A stretch of DNA of 64,000 nucleotides from Polytrichum commune (Eukaryota > Streptophyta > Polytrichopsida > Polytrichales > Polytrichaceae). Below the pieces are notes generated by a model. That model was given only the letters and a program-made list of their open reading frames with translations, did not search any database and was not told the DNA's origin. Below are positions 36,917 to 51,200 of this stretch, piece by piece. Position 1 is the first letter of the stretch; every line of letters starts with the position of its first letter. Location: NCBI GenBank assembly GCA_950295325.1, contig OX485809.1:13702001-13766000 (forward strand). The letters run 5' to 3'. Both the position numbers and the translations under genes were made by a program.

Positions 36917-39900
36917 TCAATAAACCAAATGAAGTCGTCTCAACTCTGACTGAAAAGTCCCGCTGGCATTTAATGTTCGTTGGGCAAGATTGCGGATATC
37001 CTCCCGAGAGCATTCTCGGGATATGCGCACAAGTTCCCAAAGGGCCCCTCCAGCAACTAGATCCTTAGCATTGACTTCTGCAGGAGTAGAATGAGATATA
37101 TGAGTCCAACTTGGTTTTGAAAAGAGAGCAGAGCAAAAAGTTAAAACCTTACTTCAATACCGCAGATACAACCATATCATGTACAGTTCCAGAAATGACA
37201 TATCATGGTAACACGATTGACCTATTTAATAATAAAAGTTGCAATAGGTCTCAAAAGTCTTAAGATAAGCAATCAAGCATAAAGTGTAAGATGAGTACTG
37301 AGTATCACTTGAAAATGTAACTTCTGGTTGAGGTATTGGTTACATCTTTTGCAACCTCAAAAGACGAGAGGGTTAAGATGTTCACCATGTTGAGCAAGAT
37401 GGCAAAGGGCTAATTCGATATGACGACGGATGGGGGAGGCATCATTGTTAGCATTGGCAACAATCCATGGCAAGGCCCCATCGTCTATGAGTAATGACCT
37501 CCCTGTTTTATATCCTGCAGTAAAAAGACAATAGTACTTATTTTTGTGAATCCAAGTAGCACGACAAATACCTATCAGGTGACAAACACACCATGATAAT
37601 ATGATTAAGTTGAGTATCCTCCTTAACTACGCACAATGGATGCTTTCTACTTCCATGCACAATCCTCTTCCATTTTGACATTAGTGACGAAAGACCATAT
37701 AAGGTGAGGCTTTGCAAAGTGAGTATGGGCTGCAACAGAAAAAGGCTATCTTTTTAAAAAAAGAATGCAGGATGAATCATACACTTTACAGAAAGAAAAC
37801 CATTTGATACCTTGAGCAGCTCCACGTGATTCACATTTGGCAAAATTGGCAATACCACGAGCAACTTGTGCCAGAACATCTGGATGCCTAGATCGAACCA
37901 TTCCAAGCAGCGCACGAATACCACCTTCCTCCCTTAGCTTGATTTGCAACTTATCTGTACCATGAAGAAAACAAATTGTGGAATCCAAGACAAATATAGA
38001 CTGCTATATTTCTCAACCATGATCTTTAAGGTAAAACATATTGTGTCTGATGCAAAGATTTCTTATTGTTTATGCTGATAGAAGACCAATGAGGGACATG
38101 AAGAGCATACCATTTCCACACAAGTTGGCTATTGCACCAGCAACCATACGCAGAGTCTGAGGATCCTCAGCATCGTCAGCAGTTCGAGCCAACAAACCAA
38201 TGCCTCCTTGTGCCATGATGAGTTCTTGGTTTGTTTCTGCTTCCCAACAACGGTCACAATCAATATGTACAAATTCAAGAAAATTAAGAACAAAAAGAAA
38301 CCACTTTGTCTCATGGTCCCTTTGTAATGCATGTAGTACCCTGTCACTTCCACAAATTAGAAATAGTAGCACAAGGGCCGGGACTAACACCCTCTTGACC
38401 TCCACAATCTGGAAATGGTCAAAATCTCTAAACTGACTATCACACCCATTTTATCAAGTGAAGGGAGAAAAAAAAGAGTAGCCTGACCATTCATTGCAAG
38501 ATTGGCAACAGCACCAGCAGCAACACGTCGGATAGTTTCATCCTCAGAACACTGCAATAAATTAAGAAGAGAACCCAAGCCTCCTGCCTCTACAATCTTC
38601 TCCTGATTCGATTCTGTAATGTTCAGTAAATTTTTGAAATGTCAAGAGACTCCCCCTTCAACCATATTGTAGGATACATGTGAACACAAACATGAAAGTT
38701 GAATCTAGGTGAAATGTTTTCTGACAGATGATATGAATAAATAAATAAAATTCAAAAAATGAGTTCTGGAAAATCAAAGTTTTGTACAGTTCACCTTCAG
38801 CAGCAAGATTTGCAACAACCTTCACAGCATGGACTCGGACATCAACATCTTCAGATTCCAGAAGAGAAAGTATTTTGTGCAATCCCACTGCAAAATTTTA
38901 ATTTTCCATGTAAGCGTCCACCCTGTGGTAGTCAACATCTCGAAATGTACCAGGAGAATCCAAGACTCAACAAGCTTCAGTGACTATCTCCTTCATCAAC
39001 TTCTCACATCTATGAACGGACTACAGCAATAACAAATGTTAATCTGCCTCTTCAACAAGAACAACTCCACTCTGAAGATACAGTACAACTGCTCCAGAAC
39101 AGATTTTTTACAACATATACAAGCAGATGGTGACATACTATTCATCTGTTGTAATCCTTGGCCATGTTTATCATGGTTAAAAATACAGGAAATGCAATAA
39201 AGGTTTCAGGTATGTACCTTGTTCAAAGAGTTTGGCAATTGTTGGACGCTGCCCATTGATTGTGTCGCGCATGTGATTAGGTTTAGAGACACTAACCCGA
39301 GGGCTTTCTGAACCCAGTGAAGTTCGCCCAGACCCTCCTTTGTCACTGATCCTTCTCATCTGGAAATAATTAGCACAGCAATTTATGTAAGATTCGGAAA
39401 ATTGTTGAGCTACCAGATACACAATAATGTGTAGACTGTAATTGCTGTCAGCACATTCACAAAAACTAAAATCATCCAGCCTTGGAAACTGCACTGCTAA
39501 GTCATTCTTAAACATTTCTGCTAGCCTGTAAAGTCAACCTAAGCACATACAAACACGACATTAACAAACACTAAGGAGTTATAAGGTTGTCTGACTTTGA
39601 CAGAGACATTTACCTCATCTCCATCTTCATTCAAAAAACCCACTTGCTCTCGCAAGCTCTGAATCTCAGCCTCGAGTCTCTCCTTCTCCTTTAACTCGTC
39701 ATCCAGTCTTTGTCTCATGGTCAGAAGTTCATCACTTTGCTTCTGTAGATTTCCATGTAAATTTCCATTCATACTCTTTCTTGAGGTTGACATTTTTAGA
39801 GCCCGAATCTCCTGTTCCAACTGCTCCCTTCTTTGAATCTCCATCTCAAGAGACAACCTTAAGCCTGGCACTTCATCACTGTGTTCAGATAACTGCAAAG

Positions 39901-42900
39901 GCATGACATTATTGTGTTGTTAGAGATAGGTCCAGCCTTAAAACAAGAAGTATAAAAAACTGTTGTATAAATCAAGAAATGAATCTGCACTAAAAGGTTT
40001 TTCCCATTGGTCAATGGCAACCTTTACTTAACTAGTTGTAGCACATAGTTGCACTCTGCAACACCTAGATTTTCCCCCCTCACATCATTCTGATATACGT
40101 CCACTGGATGATAAATAATATTGCCCCCGCCACGCATCTAGGAAAAGTCTTTCTATGTGAAAATGACATAGGTTCCACCTCTTTTCTTTGTTGCTGAGAT
40201 TGAGCATCATCAAGAAGCCCTTTTTCTAGTCTTTCACAAAGATCTAGCTCTTGCTTTTGGTTTGCCAACTGAATTTCCAATCTCTCACGATGTGTTTGCT
40301 CTTGCAGATGTATGGTAACAACATCTGCAAGTCCCTTCTGGTGCTTTTGCATCAACTCTGTGAGTTCCTTTTTGTGCTTTTCCACTGCATCTGTTAACTC
40401 TTTCTCAAGCTCCAACTTTTCAGCAAGTGAATTTTCCTGGTAATAAGAGGCAAAAATTTCACTGTCAATGACCCCTATATACACCATTTCCTGAAGTCAC
40501 ATAATTATCTACATTTATCTATTCTTTCCAGAAAGATTGACATTCAAGCACAAAAGATACAAAGGGAACACTTAAAAGTTATTGTTACAAAAAATAGAGA
40601 TGTAGTCTGACCACAGAAGTATACAGAGATCTTGATGCTTGAGTTCAATGAAATTACCTCTTCAATTTGTGTATCACGTTCCCATGATGCTGCTACTAAA
40701 TCCTTCTCAATTTGCTCCCGAAGCCCTGCCTCCATCTCCAGTTTGTGCTTCATATCTATTACTTCCTTCTGACAATGCAATTTTTCTGCTGCCAAAGACT
40801 GTATCAAAGCACAATTATCAGGTTTGCTTGCAACAAACGAATGTCAACCTCAGTGCTTCATGAATTGCATAACTGGCACTGTAGTTAATAAAATATTGAT
40901 AGCTAACATTCTCACCACTTCCTACCGGCAACCTACCTATGACCACTTTGCAGGGCTGAGATAATATTTTAGTTCCACAAGAAACACCCAAGATTTTGTA
41001 ATTGAAGACCCTATCATTTGAGCTAGTCGAACACCACATCGAATAATCCAGAACAAGCATAACAAGCAATGCTGATAGATCAGATACTGTTTGAAATGAA
41101 CAAGAGATAGCCATCAAGTAAAAAGCGTTGTGGCAATACATCAGCTCAAATGACTTTGGAAAAAAAAATTGTAACAACCTCTGTAGCATTTTTGAGTTTC
41201 CTCTCAGCTTCAGAAACAGCTTGACGAGCTTCATCAAGCCTCATTTCACATTCATCCTCGTTATCCTCTCTAGCTTTTATTTGTCTCTCATTCTCTGCAA
41301 CCAATCTGTCCAACTCCATCTCCAGCCTGCGGCAAAGGCTCTTGTAATCAAACTCCTCTTTCAGCTTTACCATATTATCAACCTTCATTGCCTGCATACC
41401 ATAATTACCATGATTAGGGGAAGTCAACAATAGCTATTCAACAACACACTGCACCATGTAACACCCCTCCATTCCTGCAATTCCCACATGCAGTAAGCAG
41501 GAACATTCTGGAGACATGCCTTAGTTTGCCTCATTGCTGAAGCAGTGACTCATTTGGTACAAGGTTCCAAATTGTGTGTGTGTATATATATATATATAAT
41601 GATAATTTATTATATTGAAATTAAATATTAAAAGATAATCATCTAATTTGAACTTGCAGTTTCAAATTTTGCAAGTCAGAAGGGTGAATGTAAATTACAT
41701 AGTGTGCAAATTATCTTCATTGATTTGGAACTATTGTCTTATTGGATGCCATGGACTTTAAGCTTTCAAAGCATTTGATCTAAAATCATCTTATTTTTTT
41801 CAAAAACCATGTGAGTCTTTTCAGGGTAGATTCAGAGATCATTATCCAACCTCCTCGACCTAACCACTATTTGACTCGAATAACGAAGTTCAACTGCTAA
41901 AATAAAAATAATTATAAAAAAATAATACTCCAATTCACAATATTTTAATAGTAGACACCAATGACGAGAGAAAAATATCAATTTTGTGATGCAATCTCCC
42001 ATGCAAGTGGGAACAAGGACTCACACACTGACCAAACATAATTGTGCTGGAGGTTTCTCCTCGATGCCGGGGTGATGGTCCAATTGTCACAATTAGTGAT
42101 GTTCGAGCAGTACCTGTCAATCATAAACAGCAGTTCCTCATGGTTCAACTTCTAACAGGTACATGCCTATTTGCAGAATATACAATGCTGCTATTCTACT
42201 CAGATTGTCAAAACCTGAATGCAACATTGGTCAGAGGTGAAATGGGGTACCTCCAAAGGAATCTCGAAGCAATCTTGTCAATTTTGAGTCACGTATTGGA
42301 ACATGAGGACTATTTTCCGCAAGGGCGTTGATGCATTTGCCAAGTGCTGTTAGAGACAAGTTGATAGATTTTGCCTCCTCCAAAGTATGACCCTCACTTC
42401 CTGCTCATAGCCTCACAATGTTGAAGTCAGTCAATCTAGCCCATTAACAATCACAGAACCACAAAACCCAAACTTAAATATGTGGAAAGCTTGAGTGCAA
42501 TGGCACCTCAGCTAAAGCCTCAATATGGTGACTGAAAGGTGCAACAGACTCAAGGAACCTACCAGATTTGTCAACCCGCTCAGATCCAGCAAGATCAAAA
42601 ATGAGAAGTTTACTTCTACGAATAGTTGGTGCACGAAGTCCCTTAGCCAACTGGGCACCATTACTCCCGTTTTCATTCAAGACAATGAGCTCCCTCTCTC
42701 CTGTTTTGCTTTTGACTGTTTTCTTCACTTGAACCTGCACAATGTGCAATTCCATTGAGAATGCCTCCCTGAAAAATTCAAACAGAGTCTAATTTCAAGA
42801 ACTCGTGAAGGTCTAGGTAAGAAGACAAGTCTCATTGCTTGAAATCATCTTACACCTTTGTTGTCTTGGTTGTGAAGTAAGCAAGCCATTGATGACAACC

Positions 42901-45352
42901 AAATACTTGATATACTCACCAGTAAAATAGCATGACTACGTGAGGATTCTGTGTTGAGTTTTGTGTTGGCTGCAAACCGATTCATCTCACCAACATTCAG
43001 CAGCTGCACAAAGCTGCTCTGGTCCTGAAGTTGAACTTGAGTTGTCCCAGGAACTGACACATCACCAGTCTTCGGGTCCTCTGTGATTGCTATATTGTCT
43101 CTTTCAGGTGCTAATAGGTCTTGCACTATCTCCATGTACAGCTATAGCAGACACCGAGGCATCAGAAGTAAGGAAGGATCCCATGAGCTCATCAAAACAT
43201 ATACTAGACTGCTACATATTCTGCTTCACATCAGGAGCAGCACTTCACCAAAACGGAAGTACTGTGTTCTTATAAGATGACTTTGAGTATGAAGCTGACA
43301 GGCGATTACCTGTTGCCACAGACCTATTTAGATAGGATACTGGACAGACACCTAATAGCATAGGTAATTGACTGAGCATTTTTATCACATCATTGTAGTA
43401 GGGTCAAGCATAACTCTTTAGTCTATGAATAAGATTTCAAAATTCCTAGGGGATAGAATTTCAACAGATTAGGTCTTGACAAGTACCAAAATTTTAGCCT
43501 TTGAGCACATAAAGTGCAAAGAGGTTCTACCTGAAGATATGATACAGTGACGGTATCTTCTCCTGGTGTTATGTTTGTCAGTATGTCCTCCATGGCACGA
43601 ACCATTATACCCCGATCTGAGCGATCTTCCTCCCCCAATCTTCCCAGAGTGAAAGTTTTTCCGGTTCCAGTCTGTCCATATGCCATGATTGTTCCATTGT
43701 AGCCTTCTAGCACACTCTGGTCATACAGACAAAGAAACTTTGGTAAGTTCTGGACAACGGCAGTTTGAAGATGCCAGTAAGTGGGTCCTACAGCTACCAG
43801 GTCTTGAATGACAGGAAGTTTTGAGTAATCCACAGATATGCAACTTCCACAATAGGCATCAGTGATGAACAACTCCACACAAGCACTTTGTCTCAAGAGC
43901 TTGAAGAGAATGTACCTCAACAACCGGCTTAGCGACAACTTCATAAACCCTTTTTTGAGAAGCAGTTTCAGTGAGCACTTCATCGAACTGATAGGTCTCG
44001 CAATCCCAATTATTCTTTCGTAACTTCAGTCTTTTCAACTGGAAATAGCCAATCATGTAGAAGAATTAGCCTCTAAGCAGGGTTCATCACCAAAACTTTG
44101 AGCTCACACTTACGAAGCCTGAATTTCATAGCCTTTTGGAGTTGACCTTGTGCTGAGAATACAAGCACATGCACCAGCTGCTTACATAATTATCTAATGT
44201 GAAGACTAAATCATGGAAAATTGCAGGGACCTCAGCACCTCCAGAACACTCAAACCAGGAATAGAACATCAACGCCAGAAAACAATTCACTTTTTCTAAG
44301 TTTAAAATACAGAGATACCCAAGGGTGTGGCTATTTCGAAGAGCAACTTAAAATGGAAGAAACTCTGGTTGTATAAACATACCTCAGGTTGTAACTCAAC
44401 ACAATCAGCAAAATCGATATCTGCATGCAACTCTTCTGTATTCCGAGGGCGTAGCCGCACAGCAACTCGAACTCGATTGGCAACTATTATCATATAAAAG
44501 CATACCACAACTTGATCACATATCTTAAAACTAACAATAACTGAAAGTCTTGACTGCAACAAGGCATCGTCCACATCAGAGGTTCTAATCCGTGCCACCG
44601 TGCCAATGCAAGCACCACTTGACACTGATACAGTCAATTAGGGATTCTTGCAACCCAGATATTCTTTAGTAAGTGAATCACAAGAATAACGCTAGCACGT
44701 GCTGTTTCCTTTACTTGATAACTAGAATCTCTGCAACCCAACCGATATGGGAAGAATCCAGTCCCTTGACTCTATTAAGGGCAGCTTTACTTTCGAACTT
44801 TAGATCAACATTCAGCTTTTCAAATTGCTCCTTACTGGAAACACAAAATTCTACGAGAAATACAAAACCTATAAAAATCTAGACAGGCCTGCCGGCAGGA
44901 CGATAAATGAATCGGAACGTAAGAAAATAGCGTCACATTAATAGATGTTTTCCAGGTTGTGCAATATGTAACACAGATATGCCAGGCCCAGGGCACATCG
45001 AGGTGTATAAAAGAAGTGCCGCACGTGCTGGAATTCGGCCCTTAGAGATGGCACACATTGTAGTGAAGTGAGAACAAAAGTCCCTGTACATGATAGTAAT
45101 AAAAAACATGCCAATAAAGATACCTCCATTGTCGGAACCATTTTTGCCCGCTGATCCACTGCTCGTGCGCCTGTGATGAGCGGTGGACGACGGCGAAGGA
45201 GAAGCTGACTTGGGGCGCGCAGAAGGCGACGCTGTGGATGTTGGTGAAGCGGCGATGGACTTGCTACTCGTAGTATTTACGGAAAGAGGTTTGACCACAG
45301 TGCGCGGAGTGAGCACCGGGCCCCCATTTTTCTGCGTCGATGCAAATGCCAT
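36917..45352 (-). CDS. ARK: Armadillo-repeat kinesin (ARK / kinesin-ungrouped clade)
   Basis: Nineteen exons give a 3084-nt frame (1027 residues), all phases consistent: 45352-45124, 44483-44383, 44038-43916, 43716-43531, 43141-42920, 42734-42563, 42400-42251, 42113-42025, 41391-41179, 40798-40658, 40436-40179, 39892-39614, 39359-39218, 38887-38795, 38613-38488, 38236-38111, 37954-37811, 37514-37386, 37077-36917. A Ser/Pro-rich head (1-76) precedes an N-terminal motor with P-loop GQTGTGKT, switch I NTESSRSH and switch II DLAGSER. Three coiled-coil exons and about five armadillo repeats follow (from [17 protein letters not shown]). The family are plus-end microtubule motors acting in cell growth, microtubule catastrophe and organelle transport. 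At the neck, FGQC precedes AMKV where relatives, as I recall, have FGQR; a CGT to TGT change explains it. Nothing else looks damaged. Confidence 0.97.
41573..41599 (+). repeat. TG/TA microsatellite in ARK intron 8
   Basis: Alternating TG then TA units lie in the intron between exons 8 and 9. Confidence 0.9.
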
Positions 45353-46950
45353 TGTCCTCGATCACAATCCAACGTGCCCGCTTTTCTCTTCTGATTATAA
45401 TTCCATGGCGCACCCACTTTCAATTCAAACGCCTGGACTGAAGTGACGATTGGAAGATAACAAAAAAGGAAAATGGAGATGCCTTCTACTGCGACATGTC
45501 CGGAATTGCCACTCTAATACATATGATGCACGGGGCCTTAGATCCACGATTGCTGCCAGGCAGGTAATATTGACGGAGTATAGAGACGTGAGAGCAAGAG
45601 CAAAAGAGCCACCACGTTGTCAAATCCGTCCCTTCATCATGATCATCAACAAACAACCAAATCGTGCGCCATTTACGGTTCAGCACGTCATAAATATGAA
45701 GAAGCCCGTTGATACGAGTGATATGCGTCCGACGCTTAACGATCTCCAGTCACTTCCTCGATAGATAGCAATGCGCACTGGCGCCGAGCAGCCGAGTTCA
45801 GCGTACTCAAGACACCAATCCAATGCGCGCGAGAGTCGTATGGCGAGATTGTATAAATTGCGGAATCGTCGCGTCAGCAACAGCACGATGAAGCAGCCAT
45901 AGCGGAGGAAGAAGGGACGGTCAGGGGATTGATAAGACGTAAGTATACGAAGAAATGGTGCCGGATGGCTGGCGTGATAAGTTAACATACACCTAGGGAT
46001 CTCGGAGCGTGCGTGGGGTTGTGGCATGGGAGGCAGGGGTGTGATTGCCTTGCCTTCCTATTGATTGGCATAAGTTAAGGAAGGGCGGAGCCTGCGCGAG
46101 CGTTAACCGTCCTCCGTGCAGTGGCCCTTGTATGACATACTGCCGAATGTCATTATGGCGCGAACACATGACACCGACTGAGCGCGCGGCCCCGCATGTG
46201 CGGCCGCAGTGGCCTGGCAGGCAGGGCAGCCCATCCCAGGATCATCGCCACTGGCCACCACGGCAGACTGATGACGGACGAAGGCCTGGCCTCTCCTCTC
46301 CTTCCGCCTCGCCTCGCCTGCCTCCCGCCCTTCCGCTTGCCTGCCTCCCGCCCTTCCGCTTGCCTGCCCCCCCCGGCCTGAGCGAGCGAGCATGTAGGAG
46401 GAGGGGAGGGCAGGGCAGGGCAGGCGAGGTACCCCTCCCTGCCCCCTCCAACAACAGCAAACGACACTCTACACTTGTGTGCTCTCCTTTCCCCTGGGCC
46501 ACTCCCGCGCGCCTGCATCCCCACGGCCCTGCTCCTAAAGCCTTAATTAAGACCCAAACCACACGGGAGGAAACTTGCATGAACGGCAGTGAGTTGGATG
46601 AATAGCATTGGTTTAAATGAGCAAGTGGTTGCCACTTGAGAGAAAGTATGGGGAGTGGCAACAATGACTTTTTAGCTTTGGATTTTGCTTTGGAATTGCT
46701 TCGGGATCTACTTGGCAATAAAGTAGAGTGACATGGCACAATACATGTAGTTCAATACTACCAGGCACTAGTGCTTGGAATTCCACGGTATAAGGAGAAA
46801 AACAAGGAAAAGGAGACTTTTCAAAAGCAAAGTGCCATGTTGAAGGAAGTTGTGAAACTTCTCTGGCTCTCGTGTGGCGTGGGCCTAAATTAACCTTACC
46901 TTCCTTAACCCAATTCTCCACTCCTCTTTACTGCCAGCCTGACTGCCTGC
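45353..46950. other. ARK promoter side and GC-rich island
   Basis: The first few hundred bases are the presumed promoter and leader of ARK. From 46060 to 46560 the sequence becomes GC-rich with overlapping frames in several phases; none has a domain. A 22-bp tandem repeat (GCCTCCCGCCCTTCCGCTTG) occurs about twice at 46317-46366, and a GGGCA repeat lies near 46406-46425. I assign no gene. Confidence 0.4.
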
Positions 46951-47482
46951 ATGCCACGTCCACTAGGTCCACATTGCAGCTCGGGTGCCAAGCTGGCAAC
47001 ACACGTCAACCATTACAAGAGGAGGTTGTCAAGTTGCCGTTATAGCCACATCACATGTAACGAGAGGTCATCCCATGACGCTCGTAAACATGCATGTCAT
47101 CATGGACACATCATGGCTCCACTCATGGGGTCCCCTCCCATCATCCATCATGGAGGTAGGTCACTCTAGCATTTCGCATTGTACTACCCAAAATTTTGAA
47201 CTTCAGTCTTCGCATAGGGTAACACTAGTGTTCTTCCCCCAATGGATCTCTTGTGGTTTTGTGCTCCGTAGAATGAAGATCCAACAATGAAAGGTTGCTG
47301 CAACTTGCATGTGATGGTGGTAGGAATCTCACTTTGTTGAATTCTATAGAGCATTGTGTGTGTGAAATTAAAAGATAGAACATTGAAATGGCTTGCATTG
47401 CAAGGACTGCAAAGGCGTTTCCTAAGATTGTAACGGCGGAGACATTGTGTAGAGGTGGAGGGTAGGGCAACAACAACAACAT

Positions 47483-47824
47483 GTGAAGGTATTTACCAAA
47501 CCTTACACAACCCACAATTGCAAAGGCTCATATTCAATTCAGTTGCCTCTGGAGGGAACTTTCACGTGCACAACTCTGAACTGGAAGTTTGAGAATTGGT
47601 TGAAGGGTAGGGGGACATATGTAAGGGTTGAGAACACACTACATGTCACATTTGTTCAATGGGCAAAAGTGCATGATTTTGTGGTTGGGAAAGAGAGATA
47701 TATTGAAGCCCCTTGTAAATTCATATGTTGTGGACTCCCACCACCATTCATGGAAAATTGTGGTTCCCACAAACATCTATTCAATTATTATGAATTGCAA
47801 TGGATCACCCACCAATGTTTATAG
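47483..47824 (+). other. Unrecognised 113-codon open frame
   Basis: The frame runs without a stop and has a protein-like composition with four Trp and several Cys (for example TLNWKFENWLKGRGTYV and PCKFICCGLPPPFMENC). It has no ATG at its 5' end and no family that I know. It may be a transposon remnant or chance. Confidence 0.2.
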
Positions 47825-48129
47825 TTTTCATTGCATGTTACTATCAACTGCATTATTATTATCGGTGGAGGAGGTTATGCTCTGTTCTTCTTGTTATCCT
47901 CCACGTTTATTTTTCATGGTGCATCCACATTGTATTGTTGTAACATATATCATACCCTTGCTAATCTTCATAGTTTTTACATATTAGTGTCATCCTTGGT
48001 GTTTATATAGTTATGATATATGAGATTCTTGTTGGTGGATGCGCCCACGCTTTGCTCTTTTACTATTGTACCTATCATTCTTCAATGTAGATGTTCCTTC
48101 CCAAAAGTGTTTGAAAACTTACAATGCCC

Positions 48130-48260
48130 CATCAAGGTGTTATGGCCAAGTTGGTTAACCTAGGGTTTGGGTTGGTTGACCCGGGTGTCGTCTCCCATTC
48201 CCACCTTGTCCCCCATCGTGATAAGTGTGGAGTTGCTTTCAATGCTTAGAGGAGTATGCA
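48130..48260 (+). mobile_element. SINE-like tRNA-derived head
   Basis: TGGCCAAGTTGG at 48143-48154 is an excellent pol III A box, and GGGTGTCGTCTCCC at 48183-48196 is a diverged B box at suitable distance. No complete cloverleaf follows. The tail end is not defined. Confidence 0.4.
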
Positions 48261-51200
48261 AAGAGGTAAGGTTTTGTGCCTCATAAGGCAAGTCCAATAT
48301 ATGCAAGACTTCTACTCGGTCATTAGTTTGTGGTTGAAGTGTACAATTTCTCGCATTAAATGTGAGCTACGATTGAAACTGAATTGTTGAAGGAATTGGG
48401 TTTGAGAGCAATCACGACTAATTTTATCAATAATCACGGATTTATTGGAGCAATGGGACAAAGTAGCTAGAGCAAACTTCTTGCATGTGTGTGTTTCTCT
48501 ATCTATTTATGCATTGCATATATGTCATGCCTATTTTCAATCCAGTCACTCTTTCATGGAATTTCTTCCTCTACTTAAGATTATATATTATATATTATAA
48601 TTTTAAAAAAATAAAAATAAAAACCTTGTGGTCACAAAGCTTCAATCTTATATTGTGGAGGATGGAGTAGCCAAGGATCCATGTGATCTATGAACTAATT
48701 TAATGCTAAAACACAACATAAAACATAAACTCCATATGCTTCACATTGTAATGGTTCCCTTCATCACGTACTTTTCCCACATGACCCTCACCGATATGTG
48801 CAATTAGGTTCGGATCTTTACCCATGCAAAGTACCTTGGGTCAAAACCAAAATTAATTAAATGTATAACTTTTCACAATCACATTAAAATAATTAAAAAA
48901 AGTATTTGATCTTCGTGATATATATTCAAAATAGAATGGAATGTCAATATATTAGCATGGGGCAACCTAGTTGCACATATCAATGTAATTGTATCATAAA
49001 TTTCAATAAGATATTATATTGTAAATATCTATAATACTTTAAGTATTTGGAAAAGTGTTGTTAGAATGCATGATTCCAATTCTGAATATCAATAATTAAG
49101 TGATACAAAGAAGATGTTATAAGACCGTATTAAGAAGATTAATGTATTGTTACATGAGTCAAATACTTTTCTTGAACAAACATCCATTTTGTTGACAAAC
49201 ATATGCATGTATATTTGAGTGGTGTGTGGTTAGGTGTGGATCTAAGAACGAATTGCAATAAAACATGTGTATATGAAACTAGTTGGAGTATGTGAACAAA
49301 ATTTGACAACCATTACATGCTTACACTCTTGTCTTTCAATATTTTTGAAATATGATTACATGAAATAAAATTATTTAAACTATATTTGCCTAAAAACATA
49401 TATTGTCAAGAACATATATCATAAAAAAATATTTTATCAATGATATCAAGAGTATGCGAGTATATATGTTGGAGTAGGAGAATTTAAGTATTTGGGTGAA
49501 AGCTTTCCTTGTTATACCATTGAGACACCCACCTACCAACTTTGGGTTGAAGCTTGAATAGTTCCCCAACCTCAAACCCCCAACCATATGCTTCATCCTC
49601 TCTTATTGGGGTTGGGATCCATTGCCTGTCGTTTGTGCCATGTAATGTGCATTCTCGTATGTAGCATTGAGCATTGCTTTAAAAATATTTATGTGGGAAA
49701 GTATGTTCCACGTATACATGCTAGGAATTCATATGCACGGTGATACTATTGATGATATCATATGTATGTCTAAAGTATTAATTACACAATCCTACATGAT
49801 GATGTCACGTTGCCCGGATAAAAGTGTCACGTTTTCATCCATATGTCTATTCCTAGCCAAAATATTGGAAGCAAAACAACAATTTTCTCTTCTTGCACTG
49901 ATCATGAGCAACTAGGATTTGGATGACACAATTTGATCAAATGGTTGGGTTTTACAAGTTCACGTATATGTTATCCCTCAATTTTTACTCTTTCGGGGGT
50001 AGTGTGAAATTTTCTTGTGACATTGTTCAATTTATTTATTAAATGAGAATGAGTAAAACAACAAAGCATTTTATAAGGAAAAACCAATGCTATAACTATT
50101 GAATGAGCAAAACAACAATGAGGAACAAAAGTATTATAACATTTGCAGGAGTATAACAACTAAGTGCAAAGATAAATAATAATTAAAATAATAATTCTAA
50201 GAGGTCACTCTTCATACCATGTAAAAAGCAAAGTGAATGTACAAAAGGATGCATCAGGGTATCATAGGGGAGAGGTATTTTTATGTCCAATGTGTACAAT
50301 AGACATATAATGTAGGGTCAAACTACTTTAAGTTACATCCTAACAATGATTTTTTTTCTTCTAAATTGAGAGTGGAAGTGGATTGTATACATTATAAAGA
50401 CTTTTTTCATTTCTTTAATTGATATTTTTCATATAAAATGGAGCATTTTAATGTTTATCAAATTAAACATTAAAAACATTAAAAATGTGTATGAGTCTAT
50501 TATCTAGTGTACCATTATAACAAAGACCTTTGTTTTCTCTGTATTTTTCTTGTATATAAAAATTCTTATTTCATAGTCACCCATCTATGTCATTTAGAGT
50601 AATAGTGTAGAGTGCCCTCCACCCACCCCCCTTTCCCTATAAATAAAATTGCTATACATTTGAATAAGTTCATATTCAAAATATTGACATTTATAGTTGT
50701 GTGAATCATGCAATAAAAATAAATAAATTGTTGGTTCCGTTCTAGTACATACACTTCAAACTAAATATATAGGATGTTTTCCCCAAATCTTATTCTCAAG
50801 TTAATCCTGAAACAAATGGTTTTTCACTTAATGAAGACATACAAATACAACAAGGACACCGCAAGGATAAATGCTCCAAATGGGTAGGACCATGACACTA
50901 ACTTAGCAATAAGATATTAAAAACACGTGGAATGATTTCCAAAATGGTCTTTGCAGTGATTACTTATGGATTTTGGAGCAGTGTGGGCATGAGCAAAAGA
51001 TAATGTATGGCCAACAATCTCAAGATATACAATAGGTGGTTTTGTACGAGTAATTCCATAGAATGGTTGTACTTGTATTTTATTTTCCATCAAGGGGTTT
51101 GTGATGGATACGATCACCTAGCTTGTAAATTTCAAAATAGAGCTCAATCTCTTTGGCTTATGAAAACATTTGTGCTTCAATAACTTGGGGCTTTAGTGAT

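Noticed and set aside
46045-46740. Several overlapping long frames on both strands in a GC-rich island
   Set aside because: GC-rich DNA lacks stop codons by composition. The frames overlap in many phases, are low-complexity (Pro, Arg, Gly) and show no domain or splice structure.
48130-48210. Possible tRNA gene on the plus strand
   Set aside because: Strong A box but a diverged B box and no cloverleaf.
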